Source of the DNA: JACCTU01 sp963700495
GTDB taxonomy: Bacteria; Actinomycetota; Thermoleophilia; Gaiellales; Gaiellaceae
Length of the DNA stretch: 64,000 nt
Reading direction: 5' to 3'
Assembly: GCA_963700495.1 (NCBI GenBank)
Contig: CAVOXT010000004.1
Location: 1-64,000 of the forward strand
The notes under the pieces were generated by a model. That model was not told the origin of the DNA. It made no database searches and was given only the letters and a program-made list of their open reading frames with translations. A program made the position numbers and the translations under genes. Of this stretch, positions 1-9,509 are shown in pieces; the first letter of the stretch is position 1, and each line of letters starts with the position of its first letter.

Positions 1-1
1 G

Positions 2-2884
2 AACCCCTTCTATGCCCGCGTACCGGACGCCGTCGAGGACGCGATGGCGCTCCTGGCCGATCGCACCGGCCGCCGCTACCACCTCGTCGACTACACCGGG
101 CATCCGGAGGCCGAGCGTGTGCTGGTGATCATGGGCTCGGGCGGGGAGACGGTCCAGGAGACCGTGGCTTCGCTCAACGCCCGAGGTGAGCGGGTCGGCG
201 TGGTGCAGGTGCGGCTGTACCGGCCGTTTCCGGCGCAGGCGCTGGTCGACGCACTGCCCGCGACCGCGCGCAGCATCGCCGTGCTCGACCGGACGAAGGA
301 ACCTGGTTCGATCGGCGAGCCGCTCTTCCTCGACACGGTTGCAGCGCTGACCGAGTCGTATGCGGACGGTGAGCGGGCGGTGATGCCAAGGGTCGTCGGC
401 GGCCGCTACGGCCTGTCTTCGAAGGAATTCACGCCGGGCATGGTGGCGGGCGTGTTCGACGAGCTGGCGACAGAGCGGCCGCGGCGCCGGTTCACGATCG
501 GCATCAAGGACGACGTCTCCGGGACGAGCCTCGACTACGACGCGGCGCTCGACATCGAGCCGCCCGAGACGGTGCGCGCGATCTTCTTCGGCCTCGGCTC
601 GGACGGAACGGTCGGTGCGAACAAGAACACGATCAAGATCCTGGGATCCGAGGAGGGCCTGCACGCGCAGGGCTACTTCGTCTACGACTCGAAGAAGTCC
701 GGCTCGCAAACTGTCTCGCACCTGCGCTTCGGGCCGCAGCCGATTCGGGCTCCCTATCTCGTGCAGCAGGCGGGCTTCATCGGCTGCCACCAGTTCGGGC
801 TGCTCGACCGGGCCGACGTGCTCGGGAGCGCGGCGGACGGCGCGACGTTGCTCCTCAACTGCGCGCTCGCCCCGGACGAGGTGTGGGATGCGCTGTCCCG
901 TCCGGTCCAGGAGCAGGTCCTCGCCAAGCACATCGACGTGTACACGATCGACGCCGGCCGGATCGCCCGCGAGGCCGGCATCCCCGGACGGATCAACATC
1001 ATCCTGCAGACCTGCTTCTTCGCCGTCTCCGAAGTGTTGCCGCGCGACGAGGCGATCGATCGGATCAAAGCGGCGGTCGCCAAGTCGTACGGCCGACGCG
1101 GCGCCGAGGTGGTCGAGCGCAACCAGGCCGCGGTCGACCGCGCGCTGGACGGTCTGCACCGGGTCGAGGTACCCGAGCAGGTGACCGCCGTCCGCGGGCT
1201 GCCGCCGGTCGTTCCCGCGCATGCGCCCGAGTTCGTTCGCACTGTTACTGCAGAGATGCTGGCAGGACGCGGCGACGACCTGCCGGTTAGCGCGCTGCCG
1301 GTTGACGGCACGTATCCGAGTGGGACGGCGGCCTACGAGAAGCGCAACATCTCGGAGCTGGTCGCGGTCTGGGACTCCGACCTCTGCATCCAGTGCGGCA
1401 ACTGCAGCTTCGTCTGCCCGCACAGCGTGATCCGCTCCAGGTATTACGACCAGTCTCGCCTGGAGGGTGCACCGGACGGGTTCCAGTCGGCTCCGCTCGA
1501 AGCGGTCGGCCTGCCCGACACCCGCTACACCCTGCAGGTCTACGTCGAGGACTGCACCGGCTGCGACCTGTGCGTCCAGGCGTGCCCCGTGGTCGCGCCG
1601 GGCGACCCGGTCCGCAAGGCGATCAACCTCGCGCCTCGCGAGCCGCTGGTCGAAGCCGAGCGGGACAACATCGCGTTCTTCGAGACGCTCCCCGCGAGCG
1701 ATCGGTCCCGGGTCGACTTCGGCACCGTACGCGGCACCCAGTTCCTGGAGCCGCTGTTCGAGTTCTCCGGCGCCTGCGCGGGCTGCGGCGAGACGCCGTA
1801 CCTGAAGCTCCTCTCGCAGCTGTTCGGCGACCGGCTGATGGTCGCCAACGCGACCGGCTGCTCGTCGATCTACGGCGGCAACCTGCCGACAACGCCGTGG
1901 ACGACCGATGCCGACGGGCGCGGCCCGGCCTGGTCGAACTCCCTCTTCGAGGACAACGCCGAGTTCGGTCTCGGCTTCCGGCTCGCCGCCGACCGGCACA
2001 CCGAACTGGCCCGCCGGCGCGTTGCCGAGCTGCGCGACGTGGTCGGCGCGGAGCTGGTGGACGACATCCTTGACGCGACGCAACTACGGGAGTCGGAGCT
2101 GCGAGCGCAGCGCGAACGGGTGGCCGAGCTGAAGCGGCGGCTCGACGGAGCGGATGGACCCGCCGTCACCGACCTGCAGAGCGTGGTCGATCACCTCGTC
2201 CGGCGCAGCGTCTGGATCGTCGGCGGCGACGGCTGGGCCTACGACATCGGCTCCGGCGGCCTCGACCACGTCCTGGCCAGCGGGCGCAACGTCAACGTGC
2301 TGGTGCTCGACACCGAGGTCTACTCCAACACCGGCGGCCAGATGTCCAAGGCGACCCCGCTCGGCGCGGTTGCCAAGTTCGCCGCGGCCGGCAAGACGGT
2401 GCCCAAGAAGGACCTCGCGTTGCAGGCGATCGCCTACGGCAACGTCTATGTCGCCCGGGTTGCGATGGGCGCCGATCCCCAGCAGACGCTGAGCGCCTTC
2501 CGCGAGGCGGAGGCCTACGACGGCCCCTCGCTCGTACTCGCGTACAGCCATTGCATCGCGCACGGCATCGAGATGCGAAACGGGCTCGACCAGCAGTATC
2601 GGGCAGTCGCCACCGGCTATTGGCCGCTGATCCGGTACGACCCGATGCTCCGTGCCGCCGGCGGCAACCCGTTCCTGCTCGACTCGCCGCGGCCGCGCAT
2701 GCCCCTCTCCGATTACACCAAACGGGAGTTGCGCTATCGCACGCTCACGAACACCGACCCGGCCGAGGCCGAACGGCTGCACGGCCTCGCCGAGGAGGCG
2801 GTCGATCAGCGCTGGGACGTGTACGAGGAGATGGCGACCCGCGGCCCACAGCACTTCGCCGCCGACGCACGCAAGGATCGCTGA
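2..2884 (+). CDS. nifJ: Pyruvate:ferredoxin (flavodoxin) oxidoreductase, 3' part
   Basis: The reading frame is open from the window edge, so the N-terminal part (most of the pyrimidine-binding domain) lies outside; 960 residues of a family usually near 1,170 are present. The enzyme oxidatively decarboxylates pyruvate to acetyl-CoA and passes electrons to ferredoxin. Two 4Fe-4S motifs are visible (CIQCGNCSFVCP near fragment residue 461 and CTGCDLCVQACP near 517). The TPP domain follows, with CAGCGETPYL near 591, GCSSIYGG near 619, GDGWAYDIGSGG near 745 and NTGGQMSKAT near 776. The stop codon overlaps the ATG of the next gene (ATGA), so the two are translationally coupled. Family assignment is secure; the direction of the reaction in the cell cannot be told from sequence. 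Confidence 0.95.
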   Translation, partial: NPFYARVPDAVEDAMALLADRTGRRYHLVDYTGHPEAERVLVIMGSGGETVQETVASLNARGERVGVVQVRLYRPFPAQALVDALPATARSIAVLDRTKEPGSIGEPLFLDTVAALTESYADGERAVMPRVVGGRYGLSSKEFTPGMVAGVFDELATERPRRRFTIGIKDDVSGTSLDYDAALDIEPPETVRAIFFGLGSDGTVGANKNTIKILGSEEGLHAQGYFVYDSKKSGSQTVSHLRFGPQPIRAPYLVQQAGFIGCHQFGLLDRADVLGSAADGATLLLNCALAPDEVWDALSRPVQEQVLAKHIDVYTIDAGRIAREAGIPGRINIILQTCFFAVSEVLPRDEAIDRIKAAVAKSYGRRGAEVVERNQAAVDRALDGLHRVEVPEQVTAVRGLPPVVPAHAPEFVRTVTAEMLAGRGDDLPVSALPVDGTYPSGTAAYEKRNISELVAVWDSDLCIQCGNCSFVCPHSVIRSRYYDQSRLEGAPDGFQSAPLEAVGLPDTRYTLQVYVEDCTGCDLCVQACPVVAPGDPVRKAINLAPREPLVEAERDNIAFFETLPASDRSRVDFGTVRGTQFLEPLFEFSGACAGCGETPYLKLLSQLFGDRLMVANATGCSSIYGGNLPTTPWTTDADGRGPAWSNSLFEDNAEFGLGFRLAADRHTELARRRVAELRDVVGAELVDDILDATQLRESELRAQRERVAELKRRLDGADGPAVTDLQSVVDHLVRRSVWIVGGDGWAYDIGSGGLDHVLASGRNVNVLVLDTEVYSNTGGQMSKATPLGAVAKFAAAGKTVPKKDLALQAIAYGNVYVARVAMGADPQQTLSAFREAEAYDGPSLVLAYSHCIAHGIEMRNGLDQQYRAVATGYWPLIRYDPMLRAAGGNPFLLDSPRPRMPLSDYTKRELRYRTLTNTDPAEAERLHGLAEEAVDQRWDVYEEMATRGPQHFAADARKDR

Positions 2885-3894
2885 TGGATCTCTCGACCGC
2901 CTACATGGGGCTCGCGCTGCGCAACCCTCTCGTCGCGTCGGCGTCCCCGCTCTCGCAGACCGTGGACGCCGTGCGCCGGCTCGCCGATGCGGGCGTCGGC
3001 GCGGTTGTCCTCTATTCGCTCTTCGAGGAGCAGCTGCGCCGGGAGGCGGCCGAGAACGCGCGCCTGTTCGACGCCGGCACCGAGAGCTTCGCGGAGTCGC
3101 TCTCCTACTTCCCGGCCGCCGCCGAAGACGAGGCCGGCCCGCGGAACTACCTGAGCCTGCTCGAGCGCGCCACCGCCGCGGTCGAGGTCCCCGTGATCGG
3201 CAGTCTCAACGGTGTCACGCCCAGCGGCTGGGTCGACTATGCCCGGGCGATGCAGGATGCCGGCGCCGTCGCGATCGAGCTGAACATCTACTACCTGCCC
3301 GGCGACCCGCGCACCTCGGGCCGCGACGTCGAGCAGCGGCACGTCGACGTCCTGATGCGGGTCAAGGACGCAGTGAGCGTGCCGGTCGCGGTCAAGCTGA
3401 GCCCGTACTTCAGCTCGACCGGCGAGATGGCACTGCGACTCGACGAGGCGGGCGCGGACGCGCTGGTGCTGTTCAACCGGTTCTTGCAACCCGACATCGA
3501 CCCCGACACGCTCGCCGTGGTGCCCCAGGTCGGCCTCTCCAACCCGGCGGAGGCCCGGCTGCCGCGCACGTGGATCGCGCTCCTGCGCGGACGGGTGCGG
3601 GCCTCGCTCGCAGCGACCACCGGGGTCGAGACCGCGACCGACGTGGCCAAGTACCTTCTCGCCGGCGCCGACGTCGTGATGACCGCCTCTGCACTGCTGC
3701 GGCACGGCCCCGAGCATGCAACCGTGCTGCTCGACGGCCTGTCGGACTGGATGGCACGCAAGGGATTTGCGTCCGTCGACGAGCTGCGAGGGATGCTCGC
3801 CGTCCCGGCCGGCGCGGACGAGACGGTCTACGAGCGAGCGGGCTACGTCGGCGCATTGCGGGAGGCCAACAGCGCCGGCGGCGGGCCCTGGTGA
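2884..3894 (+). CDS. Dihydroorotate dehydrogenase-like protein
   Basis: 336 residues, starting at the ATG that overlaps the nifJ stop. It is a TIM-barrel flavoprotein of the dihydroorotate dehydrogenase-like family often found next to nifJ. Visible family features are the N-terminal NPLVASASPLS, VPVIGSLNGV near residue 102, the strand VPVAVKLSPYFSS near 163 that supplies the FMN-contacting lysine, and the late GADVVMTASALL near 258. Adjacency suggests it serves pyruvate/ferredoxin metabolism rather than pyrimidine synthesis, because no pyr genes are nearby; that role is inference. A biosynthetic PyrD is the alternative, less likely given the context. Confidence 0.88.
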   Translation: MDLSTAYMGLALRNPLVASASPLSQTVDAVRRLADAGVGAVVLYSLFEEQLRREAAENARLFDAGTESFAESLSYFPAAAEDEAGPRNYLSLLERATAAVEVPVIGSLNGVTPSGWVDYARAMQDAGAVAIELNIYYLPGDPRTSGRDVEQRHVDVLMRVKDAVSVPVAVKLSPYFSSTGEMALRLDEAGADALVLFNRFLQPDIDPDTLAVVPQVGLSNPAEARLPRTWIALLRGRVRASLAATTGVETATDVAKYLLAGADVVMTASALLRHGPEHATVLLDGLSDWMARKGFASVDELRGMLAVPAGADETVYERAGYVGALREANSAGGGPW

Positions 3895-3930
3895 GTCTGG
3901 CCTCATAGCGAGAAGACCAGGAGGGACTTC

Positions 3931-4941
3931 ATGACCACCCGTTCGCTCGGCTCGACCGGCCCGCGCGTGTCCGCGGTCGGCCTCGGCTGCATGGGGATGT
4001 CCGACTTCTACGGCCCCGCCGACGAGGCCGAGAGCGTCGCCACGATCCAAGCCGCGCTCGACGCCGGGATCACCCTGCTCGACACCGGCGACTACTACGG
4101 CATGGGCCACAACGAGTTGCTCCTGCGCGAGGCCCTGCGGGGCCGGCCGCGCGAGCAGGTTGTGCTGAGCGTCAAGTTCGGCCTGATGCGAGCGCCCAAC
4201 GGCGGCATCGTCGGCAACGACCTGCGCCCGGAGGCGGTGAAGAACTTCCTCTCCTACACGCTCCGCCGGCTCGACACCGACTACGTCGACATCTACCGGC
4301 CCGGACGCGTCTTCCCGAACCTGCCGATCGAGGAGACGATCGGGGCGATCGCGGAGCAGATCGAGGCGGGCTACGTCCGCCACATCGGTCTCTCCGAGGT
4401 AGGCGCCGAGACCGTCAGGCGCGCGCACGCCGTTCACCCGATCTCCGACCTGCAGATCGAGTACTCGCTTCTCTCGCGCGGGATCGAGGCGCAGATCCTC
4501 CCCACCTGCCGCGAGCTCGGGATCGGCATCACCGCCTACGGGGTGCTCTCGCGAGGACTGCTCAGCGGCCACTGGTCGAGAGAACGCGCCCAGGCGCTGA
4601 CTCCGCACGACTTCCGCTCCTCTGCTCCGCGTTTCACGGGCCAGAACCTCGAGCACAACCTCGCCCTGGTCGCCGCGCTCCGCGCGCTCGCCGACGCCAA
4701 GGGCGCAACCGTCGCCCAGCTCGCGATCGCATGGGCCCTCTCCCGCGGCGACGACATCGTCCCCCTCGTCGGTGCACGCAGACGCGAACGGCTCACCGAA
4801 GCGCTCGGCGCGCTCGACCTCGACCTCACCACCGGCGACCTGGCACAGATCGAGGCGGCAATCCCGGCCGGCGCAGCCGCAGGTGAGCGCTACCAGACCG
4901 AGCAGATGACGTCGCTCGACAGCGAACGCGGCACGACCTGA
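3931..4941 (+). CDS. Aldo/keto reductase
   Basis: 336 residues with a good Shine-Dalgarno (AGGAGG, ending 7 bases before the ATG). An NADP-dependent (alpha/beta)8 oxidoreductase of the AKR superfamily: TGPRVSAVGLGCMGMSDFYG at the N-terminus, LLDTGDYYGMGHNE near residue 50 with the Asp and Tyr of the catalytic tetrad, and VVLSVKFG near 73 with the Lys. The usual His (…QPHR… or LHR) is replaced: the matching segment reads DIYRPGRVFPN near 118. C-terminal VPLVGARRRERL fits the cofactor-phosphate site. It lies 36 bases after the previous stop and may be co-transcribed. Physiological substrate is unknown. Confidence 0.9.
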   Translation: MTTRSLGSTGPRVSAVGLGCMGMSDFYGPADEAESVATIQAALDAGITLLDTGDYYGMGHNELLLREALRGRPREQVVLSVKFGLMRAPNGGIVGNDLRPEAVKNFLSYTLRRLDTDYVDIYRPGRVFPNLPIEETIGAIAEQIEAGYVRHIGLSEVGAETVRRAHAVHPISDLQIEYSLLSRGIEAQILPTCRELGIGITAYGVLSRGLLSGHWSRERAQALTPHDFRSSAPRFTGQNLEHNLALVAALRALADAKGATVAQLAIAWALSRGDDIVPLVGARRRERLTEALGALDLDLTTGDLAQIEAAIPAGAAAGERYQTEQMTSLDSERGTT

Positions 4942-5040
4942 CCGAGGCCTCTTGGAATTGCGGAGAACCCGCAGCGGGATCGGGCACCGCACCGATGTAC
5001 GCTTCGGCCGCTGTTGCGAGCTTCACGGTAAGGAGGTCGC

Positions 5041-6177
5041 GTGCAGAACGTCGAACGAGCAGTGTTGGACCCGGAAGCGCTCGACGCACTCGTTGACGTC
5101 CTGCAGGCTCGCGGCTTCCTCGTCCTCGGACCGACGGTTCGGGACGGCGCAATCGTCTACGCCGAGCTCGAATCGGCCACCGAGCTGCCGATCGGCTGGA
5201 CGGATCGCCAGGACGGCGGGACGTACCGGCTCGAGCGGCGGGAGGACGACGCCCGGTTCGGATACGCCGTCGGCCCGCACTCGTGGAAGCAATTCCTCTT
5301 CCCGCCCCGCATCCGGCTCTGGCAGGCACACCGAAACGGAGACGGTGGACACGAGATCGAGGAGGAGCCGCTCGAGCAGACGCCGCTCGCGTTCTTGGGC
5401 GTGCGCTCGTGCGAGCTGCACGCGATCGAGATCCAGGACCGGGTGTTCCTCGGCGGCCGCTTCGTCGACCGCGACTACGCCGCCCGCCGCGAAGGGACCT
5501 TCATCGTCGCCGTCAACTGCTTCGAGCCCGGCGGCACCTGCTTCTGCGTCTCGATGGGAACCGGCCCGAAGGCCGAGACCGGCTACGACCTCGCGCTGAC
5601 CGAGATCCTCGACGGAGAGCACCGCCTGCTCGCCGAGGTCGGCACGGAGCGCGGCGCGGAGGTCCTGCGCGAATTGTCGACACGCCCCGCCGTCGAGGCG
5701 GACCTGGACGCTGCGGCCCGGGCGGTCGACGGCGCGGCGCAAAAGATGGGCCGGCACATGGACGCGGGCGATCTGCGGCAGCTGCTCGCGGACAACCTCG
5801 AGCACCCGCGCTGGGACGACGTCGCCGAACGCTGCCTCACCTGCGGCAACTGCACGATGGTCTGCCCGACGTGCTTCTGCTCGACGGTCGAGGACCACAC
5901 CGACCTCGCGGGCGACACGGCGGAGCGCTGGCGGACGTGGGACTCGTGCTTCGCGCTCGACCACTCTTTCATCCACGGCGGCAGCATTCGACCGGACAAT
6001 CGCTCGCGCTACCGCCAGTGGATGACGCACAAGCTCGGGACGTGGCACGACCAGTTCGGGTCGTCCGGCTGCGTCGGCTGCGGCCGGTGCATCACCTGGT
6101 GCCCGGTCGGGATCGACATCACCGAGGAAGTCGCGGCGATCCGAGAAAGCGAGGGAGACCGTGGTCCGACGGCTTGA
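5041..6177 (+). CDS. hydB: Group 3b-type [NiFe] hydrogenase Fe-S subunit (HydB/sulfhydrogenase beta-like)
   Basis: 378 residues from a GTG preceded by AAGGAGG. The protein resembles the beta (iron-sulfur) subunit of cytoplasmic NAD(P)-linked hydrogenases and anaerobic sulfite-reductase subunit A. The C-terminal third carries two cluster motifs, CLTCGNCTMVCPTCFC near residue 264 and CVGCGRCITWCPVGIDI near 343. An extra cysteine-containing stretch (CFEPGGTCFC) lies near 160. It would carry electrons between the flavin subunit and the hydrogenase core. It is the first gene of a long operon in which nearly every following gene overlaps its predecessor; its stop lies 17 bases inside the next gene. 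Confidence 0.88.
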   Translation: MQNVERAVLDPEALDALVDVLQARGFLVLGPTVRDGAIVYAELESATELPIGWTDRQDGGTYRLERREDDARFGYAVGPHSWKQFLFPPRIRLWQAHRNGDGGHEIEEEPLEQTPLAFLGVRSCELHAIEIQDRVFLGGRFVDRDYAARREGTFIVAVNCFEPGGTCFCVSMGTGPKAETGYDLALTEILDGEHRLLAEVGTERGAEVLRELSTRPAVEADLDAAARAVDGAAQKMGRHMDAGDLRQLLADNLEHPRWDDVAERCLTCGNCTMVCPTCFCSTVEDHTDLAGDTAERWRTWDSCFALDHSFIHGGSIRPDNRSRYRQWMTHKLGTWHDQFGSSGCVGCGRCITWCPVGIDITEEVAAIRESEGDRGPTA

Positions 6178-6628
6178 CGAAGTGTTGGCGGACGTCCCGT
6201 TCTTCGAGGGCATCGACAGCGAGAAACTGGCGCTGATCACCGGCTGCGGCTCCAACGTGCATTTCGCCGCCGGCGACGTCATCTTCCGGGAGGGGGACCA
6301 GGCCGACTTGTTCTACGTGGTGCGCCACGGCACGGTCGCGATCGAGATGCACGCGCCGGCGCGCGGGGCGATGACGATCGAGACGATCGAGGCGGGCGAC
6401 GTGATCGGGTGGTCGTGGCTCTTCCCGCCCCATCGCTGGCACTTCGACGCCCGCGCGTTGTCCGACGTGCGCGCGACGGCGTTCGACGGCGCCTGCCTGC
6501 GCGGCAAGTGCGAGGACGATCCGGCGCTCGGCTACGACCTGATGAAGCGGTTCGCCCAGGTCTTCATCGAACGCCTCAGGTGGACGCGACTGAGGCTGCT
6601 CGATGTCTATGGCGACCGCGGCGCCTGA
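6161..6628 (+). CDS. Stand-alone cyclic-nucleotide-binding-domain protein within the hydrogenase operon
   Basis: 155 residues from a GTG inside the end of hydB. It consists of one cNMP-binding (Crp/Fnr effector-type) beta-barrel: FFEGIDSEKLALI near residue 14, AGDVIFREGDQADLFYVVRHG near 37-57, and GDVIGWSWLFPPHRWHFDAR near 79-98. The chain ends in a helix (RLRWTRLRLLDVYGD) with no helix-turn-helix, so it is not a classical transcription factor. Its place between the Fe-S and flavin subunits suggests a regulatory or accessory subunit of the complex. Ligand is unknown; the phosphate-binding cassette is not canonical for cAMP. Family call is secure, role is inference. Confidence 0.82.
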   Translation: MVRRLDEVLADVPFFEGIDSEKLALITGCGSNVHFAAGDVIFREGDQADLFYVVRHGTVAIEMHAPARGAMTIETIEAGDVIGWSWLFPPHRWHFDARALSDVRATAFDGACLRGKCEDDPALGYDLMKRFAQVFIERLRWTRLRLLDVYGDRGA

Positions 6629-7459
6629 GCTTCGGCCCGCGCCGGGCCCGATGGTGCCACGGCCGTTCGCCGTGCGAGACCGCGTTCAGGAGACGGCGGA
6701 CACGTGGACGCTGACGCTGGAGCCGGTCGCGGGCGAGGGTCTGGCGGTCGCGCCCGGCCAGTTCGTGATGGTGTACGTCTTCGGGGTCGGCGAGGTGCCC
6801 ATCTCCGTCAGCGGCGCCCTCGACCGGGAGGCGCCGCTCGTGCTGACGGTGCGCGCCGTCGGCGCGGTCACCGAGGCGATCTGCGCGAGCGACTCGGGAG
6901 CCGTGCTCGGCGTCCGCGGGCCTTTCGGAACCGCGTGGCCGATCGCATCTTCGGAGGGTGCCGACATCGTCGTCGTTGCCGGCGGGATCGGGCTCGCGCC
7001 GCTCAGGCCTGTGCTTCTGCGCGCCCTCGAGCGGCGGAAGGACTACGGCGAGATCGTCCTCCTCTACGGCGCCCGCACACCCGCAGATCTCCTCTACGGC
7101 CCCGAGCTCGAGCGCTGGCGCCCAGCTCGCATCGGTCGACGTGACCGTCGACGCCGCAGAGGCCGGCTGGCCCGGGAAGGTCGGAGTCGTACCGAAGCTC
7201 GTTCCGGCCGCCCGCTTCGATCCGGCCTCGGCGGTCGCGTTCGTCTGCGGGCCGGAGATCATGATGCGCTTCACCCTGGAAGCGCTCCTCGAACGCGGCG
7301 TCGCGCCCGGGCGGATCCACCTGTCGCTGGAGCGGAACATGCGTTGCGGCCTCGGCCATTGCGGCCACTGCCAGCTCGGCCCGACGCTGATCTGCCGCGA
7401 CGGCCCCGTCTACGCGATACGACGTCGCCGAGCCCTGGCTGGAGGTGCGCGAGCTGTGA
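6603..7459 (+). CDS. hydG: Hydrogenase FAD/NAD(P)-binding subunit (HydG-like), frame-broken
   Basis: Ferredoxin-reductase-like subunit of a group 3b hydrogenase that exchanges electrons with NAD(P)H. Start ATG 6603 (or 6609) overlaps the preceding gene. The FAD-binding barrel (GQFVMVYVFGVGEVPISVSG) is followed by the nucleotide-binding motif VVAGGIGLAPLRPV and the C-terminal 2Fe-2S-type cysteine cluster CGLGHCGHCQLGPTLIC. The frame breaks twice: near 7121, where LLYGPELERWR continues one frame over as QLASVDVTVDAAEAGWPG, and at about 7417, where one extra A shifts PVYA to YDVAEPWLEVREL before the stop. About 285 residues after repair, normal for the family. Both halves keep coding conservation. 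Confidence 0.8.
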
Positions 7460-8224
7460 CCGGAAAGCCGAAGCTCGCGGTCTGGAAGTTCGCCTCGTGC
7501 GACGGCTGCCAGCTGTCGCTGCTCGACTGCGAGGACGAGCTGCTCGCGCTCGCCGGCGAGGTCGAGATCGCGTACTTCCTCGAGGCGACGAGCGGGACGG
7601 TCGAGGGCCCCTACGACCTCTCGCTCGTCGAAGGCTCGATCACGACCGCAGCACGACGCCGAGCGGATCCAGCGCGTCCGCAGCGACTCGAAGGCGCTCG
7701 TCACGATCGGCGCGTGCGCGACCGCCGGCGGCATCCAGGCGCTGCGCAACTTCGCCGACGTGGAGGACTTCCTCGGCGTCGTCTACGCCTCGCCCGAATA
7801 CGTCTCGACGCTCGCGACCTCGACGCCGATCTCCGCGCACGTTCGCGTCGACTTCGAGCTGCACGGCTGTCCGATCAACAAGCGCCAGCTGCTCGAGGTG
7901 GTCTCGGCGTTCTTGCACGGGCGCCGGCCGGGCATTCCTTCGACGAGCGTGTGCACGGAGTGCAAGCGGCGCGGGACCGTCTGCGTCATGGTCGCGCACG
8001 GGACGCCGTGCCTCGGGCCGGTCACGCACGCAGGCTGCGGCGCGCTCTGCCCCTCGTACAACCGCGGCTGCTACGGCTGCTTCGGCCCGATGGAGACGCC
8101 GAACACGGTCTCGCTGACGCGGCAGCTCAAGGTGCTCGGGATGGACGACCGCGCCGTCGAGCGCGTCTACGGCACGTTCAACGCCGACGAGCCGGCGTTC
8201 CGAGAGGCGTCGACTCGTGTCTGA
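7456..8224 (+). CDS. hydD: [NiFe] hydrogenase small subunit (HydD-like), frame-broken
   Basis: Starts at GTG 7456, overlapping the hydG stop (GTGA). It carries the Fe-S relay of a cytoplasmic [NiFe] hydrogenase: KFASCDGCQLSLLDC at the N-terminus is the proximal-cluster motif, with GACATAGGIQALRN and HGCPINKRQLLE further on. The C-terminus has cysteines in CTECKRRGTVC, CLGPVTHAGCGALCP and RGCYGCFGP. There is no Tat signal, consistent with a soluble enzyme. The frame breaks near 7650: after VEGSIT the continuation (HDAERIQRVRSDSKALVTIG) lies one frame over, as if one base were extra. After repair about 256 residues, normal length. The stop overlaps the start of the large subunit by 8 bases. Confidence 0.85.
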
Positions 8225-9509
8225 GCGGCGGACGATCAAGACCGACTACCTCGCGCGGGTCGAGGGTGAGGGTGCGATGTCCGTCCGGCTCCTCGACGGC
8301 GTCGTCGAGCACGTGGAGCTACGCATCTTCGAGCCGCCGAGGTTCTTCGAGGCGCTCCTCCGGGGCCGCTCGTTCCACGAGGCGCCCGACATCACGGCCC
8401 GCATCTGCGGCATCTGCCCGGTCGCGTACCAGATGAGCGCGGTCCAGGCGATGGAAGACATCTGCGGCGTCGAGATCCCCGAGCCGATCCGGATGCTCCG
8501 CCGCCTCCTCTACTGCGGCGAGTGGATCGAGAGCCACGCGCTCCACGTCTACATGCTCCACGCGCCCGACTTCCTCGGCTACGACGGCGCGGTCGAGCTC
8601 GCACGCGAGCACCCGGGCGCCGTCGAGCGCGGGCTCGCGCTCAAGAAGACCGGGAACGAGGTGATGACGCTGGTCGGCGGACGGGAGATCCACCCGATCA
8701 ACGTCCGCGTCGGCGGCTTCTACCGGGCGCCCACGCGACGAGAGCTCCGAGCGCTCGTCGACCCGCTCGAGCGGGCGCGCGACGCGGCGCTCGAGACCGT
8801 GCGCTGGACGGCAGGGTTCGACTTCCCCGAGCGCGAGGTCGAGTGCGAGCTCGTCGCCCTCTCCACGCCCGGCGAGTACGCGATCGAGCACGGCCGAATC
8901 GTCTCCGACCGCGGTCTCGACATCGCCGTGAGCGAGTACGACGAGCATTTCGTCGAGGAGCACGTCGAGCGTTCGAATGCTCTCCACTCGCGGCTCCAGC
9001 ACGGCGGGACGTACCTCTGCGGGCCGCTCGCGCGCTTCGCCGCGAGCGCCGACCGGCTCTCGCCGCTCGCGCTCGAGGCTGCCCGCGAGGCCGGCATCGA
9101 GGCGCCGTGCCGCGATCCGTTCCGCAGCATCGTCGTCCGGAGCGTCGAGCTCGTCTACGCGTGCGACGAGGCTCTCCGCCTGATCGACGGCTACGAGGAG
9201 CCGGACGCTCCCGCCGTCGTCGTCGAGCCGTCGGCGGGCGTCGGCTACGGGGCGACAGAGGCGCCGCGCGGGCTGCTCTACCACCGCTACCGGATCGACG
9301 CCGAAGGGACGATCCTCGACGCGAAGATCGTCCCGCCGACGTCCCAGAACCAGCTCGCGATCGAGGACGACCTGCGCGCCGTCGTCGGCCGCTACGCCTC
9401 GCTCCCCGACGAGCAGCTGCGGCACGTCTGCGAGCAGACGATCCGCAACTACGACCCGTGCATCTCGTGCGCAACACACTTTCTGAGCCTGGAGGTCGAG
9501 CGGCGGTGA
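8217..9509 (+). CDS. hydA: [NiFe] hydrogenase large (catalytic) subunit, group 3b type
   Basis: 430 residues from GTG 8217. It binds the Ni-Fe(CN)2CO centre through two CxxC motifs, both intact: RICGICPVAYQMSAVQAMED near residue 60 (L1) and DPCISCATHFLSLEVERR at the extreme C-terminus (L2). The peptide after the His of DPCxxCxxH (FLSLEVERR) is the tail expected to be removed by the maturation protease encoded next. Length and the lack of export signals fit a bidirectional NAD(P)-coupled enzyme. It is unbroken, unlike its neighbours, and its stop overlaps the GTG of the protease gene. Group 3b rather than 3c/3d is inferred from gene order. Confidence 0.93.
   Translation: MSERRTIKTDYLARVEGEGAMSVRLLDGVVEHVELRIFEPPRFFEALLRGRSFHEAPDITARICGICPVAYQMSAVQAMEDICGVEIPEPIRMLRRLLYCGEWIESHALHVYMLHAPDFLGYDGAVELAREHPGAVERGLALKKTGNEVMTLVGGREIHPINVRVGGFYRAPTRRELRALVDPLERARDAALETVRWTAGFDFPEREVECELVALSTPGEYAIEHGRIVSDRGLDIAVSEYDEHFVEEHVERSNALHSRLQHGGTYLCGPLARFAASADRLSPLALEAAREAGIEAPCRDPFRSIVVRSVELVYACDEALRLIDGYEEPDAPAVVVEPSAGVGYGATEAPRGLLYHRYRIDAEGTILDAKIVPPTSQNQLAIEDDLRAVVGRYASLPDEQLRHVCEQTIRNYDPCISCATHFLSLEVERR

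Noticed and set aside
2806..4992. Very long open frame on the minus strand opposite the DHODH-like and AKR genes
   Set aside because: It is a GC-codon shadow of the plus-strand genes; its translation is low-complexity and has no motifs. The same holds for many long antisense frames across the window.
7100..7660. Programmed ribosomal frameshifting in hydG and hydD
   Set aside because: No slippery heptamer or downstream structure was seen, three shifts fall within 550 bases, and homologues are continuous. Sequence error or decay is simpler.
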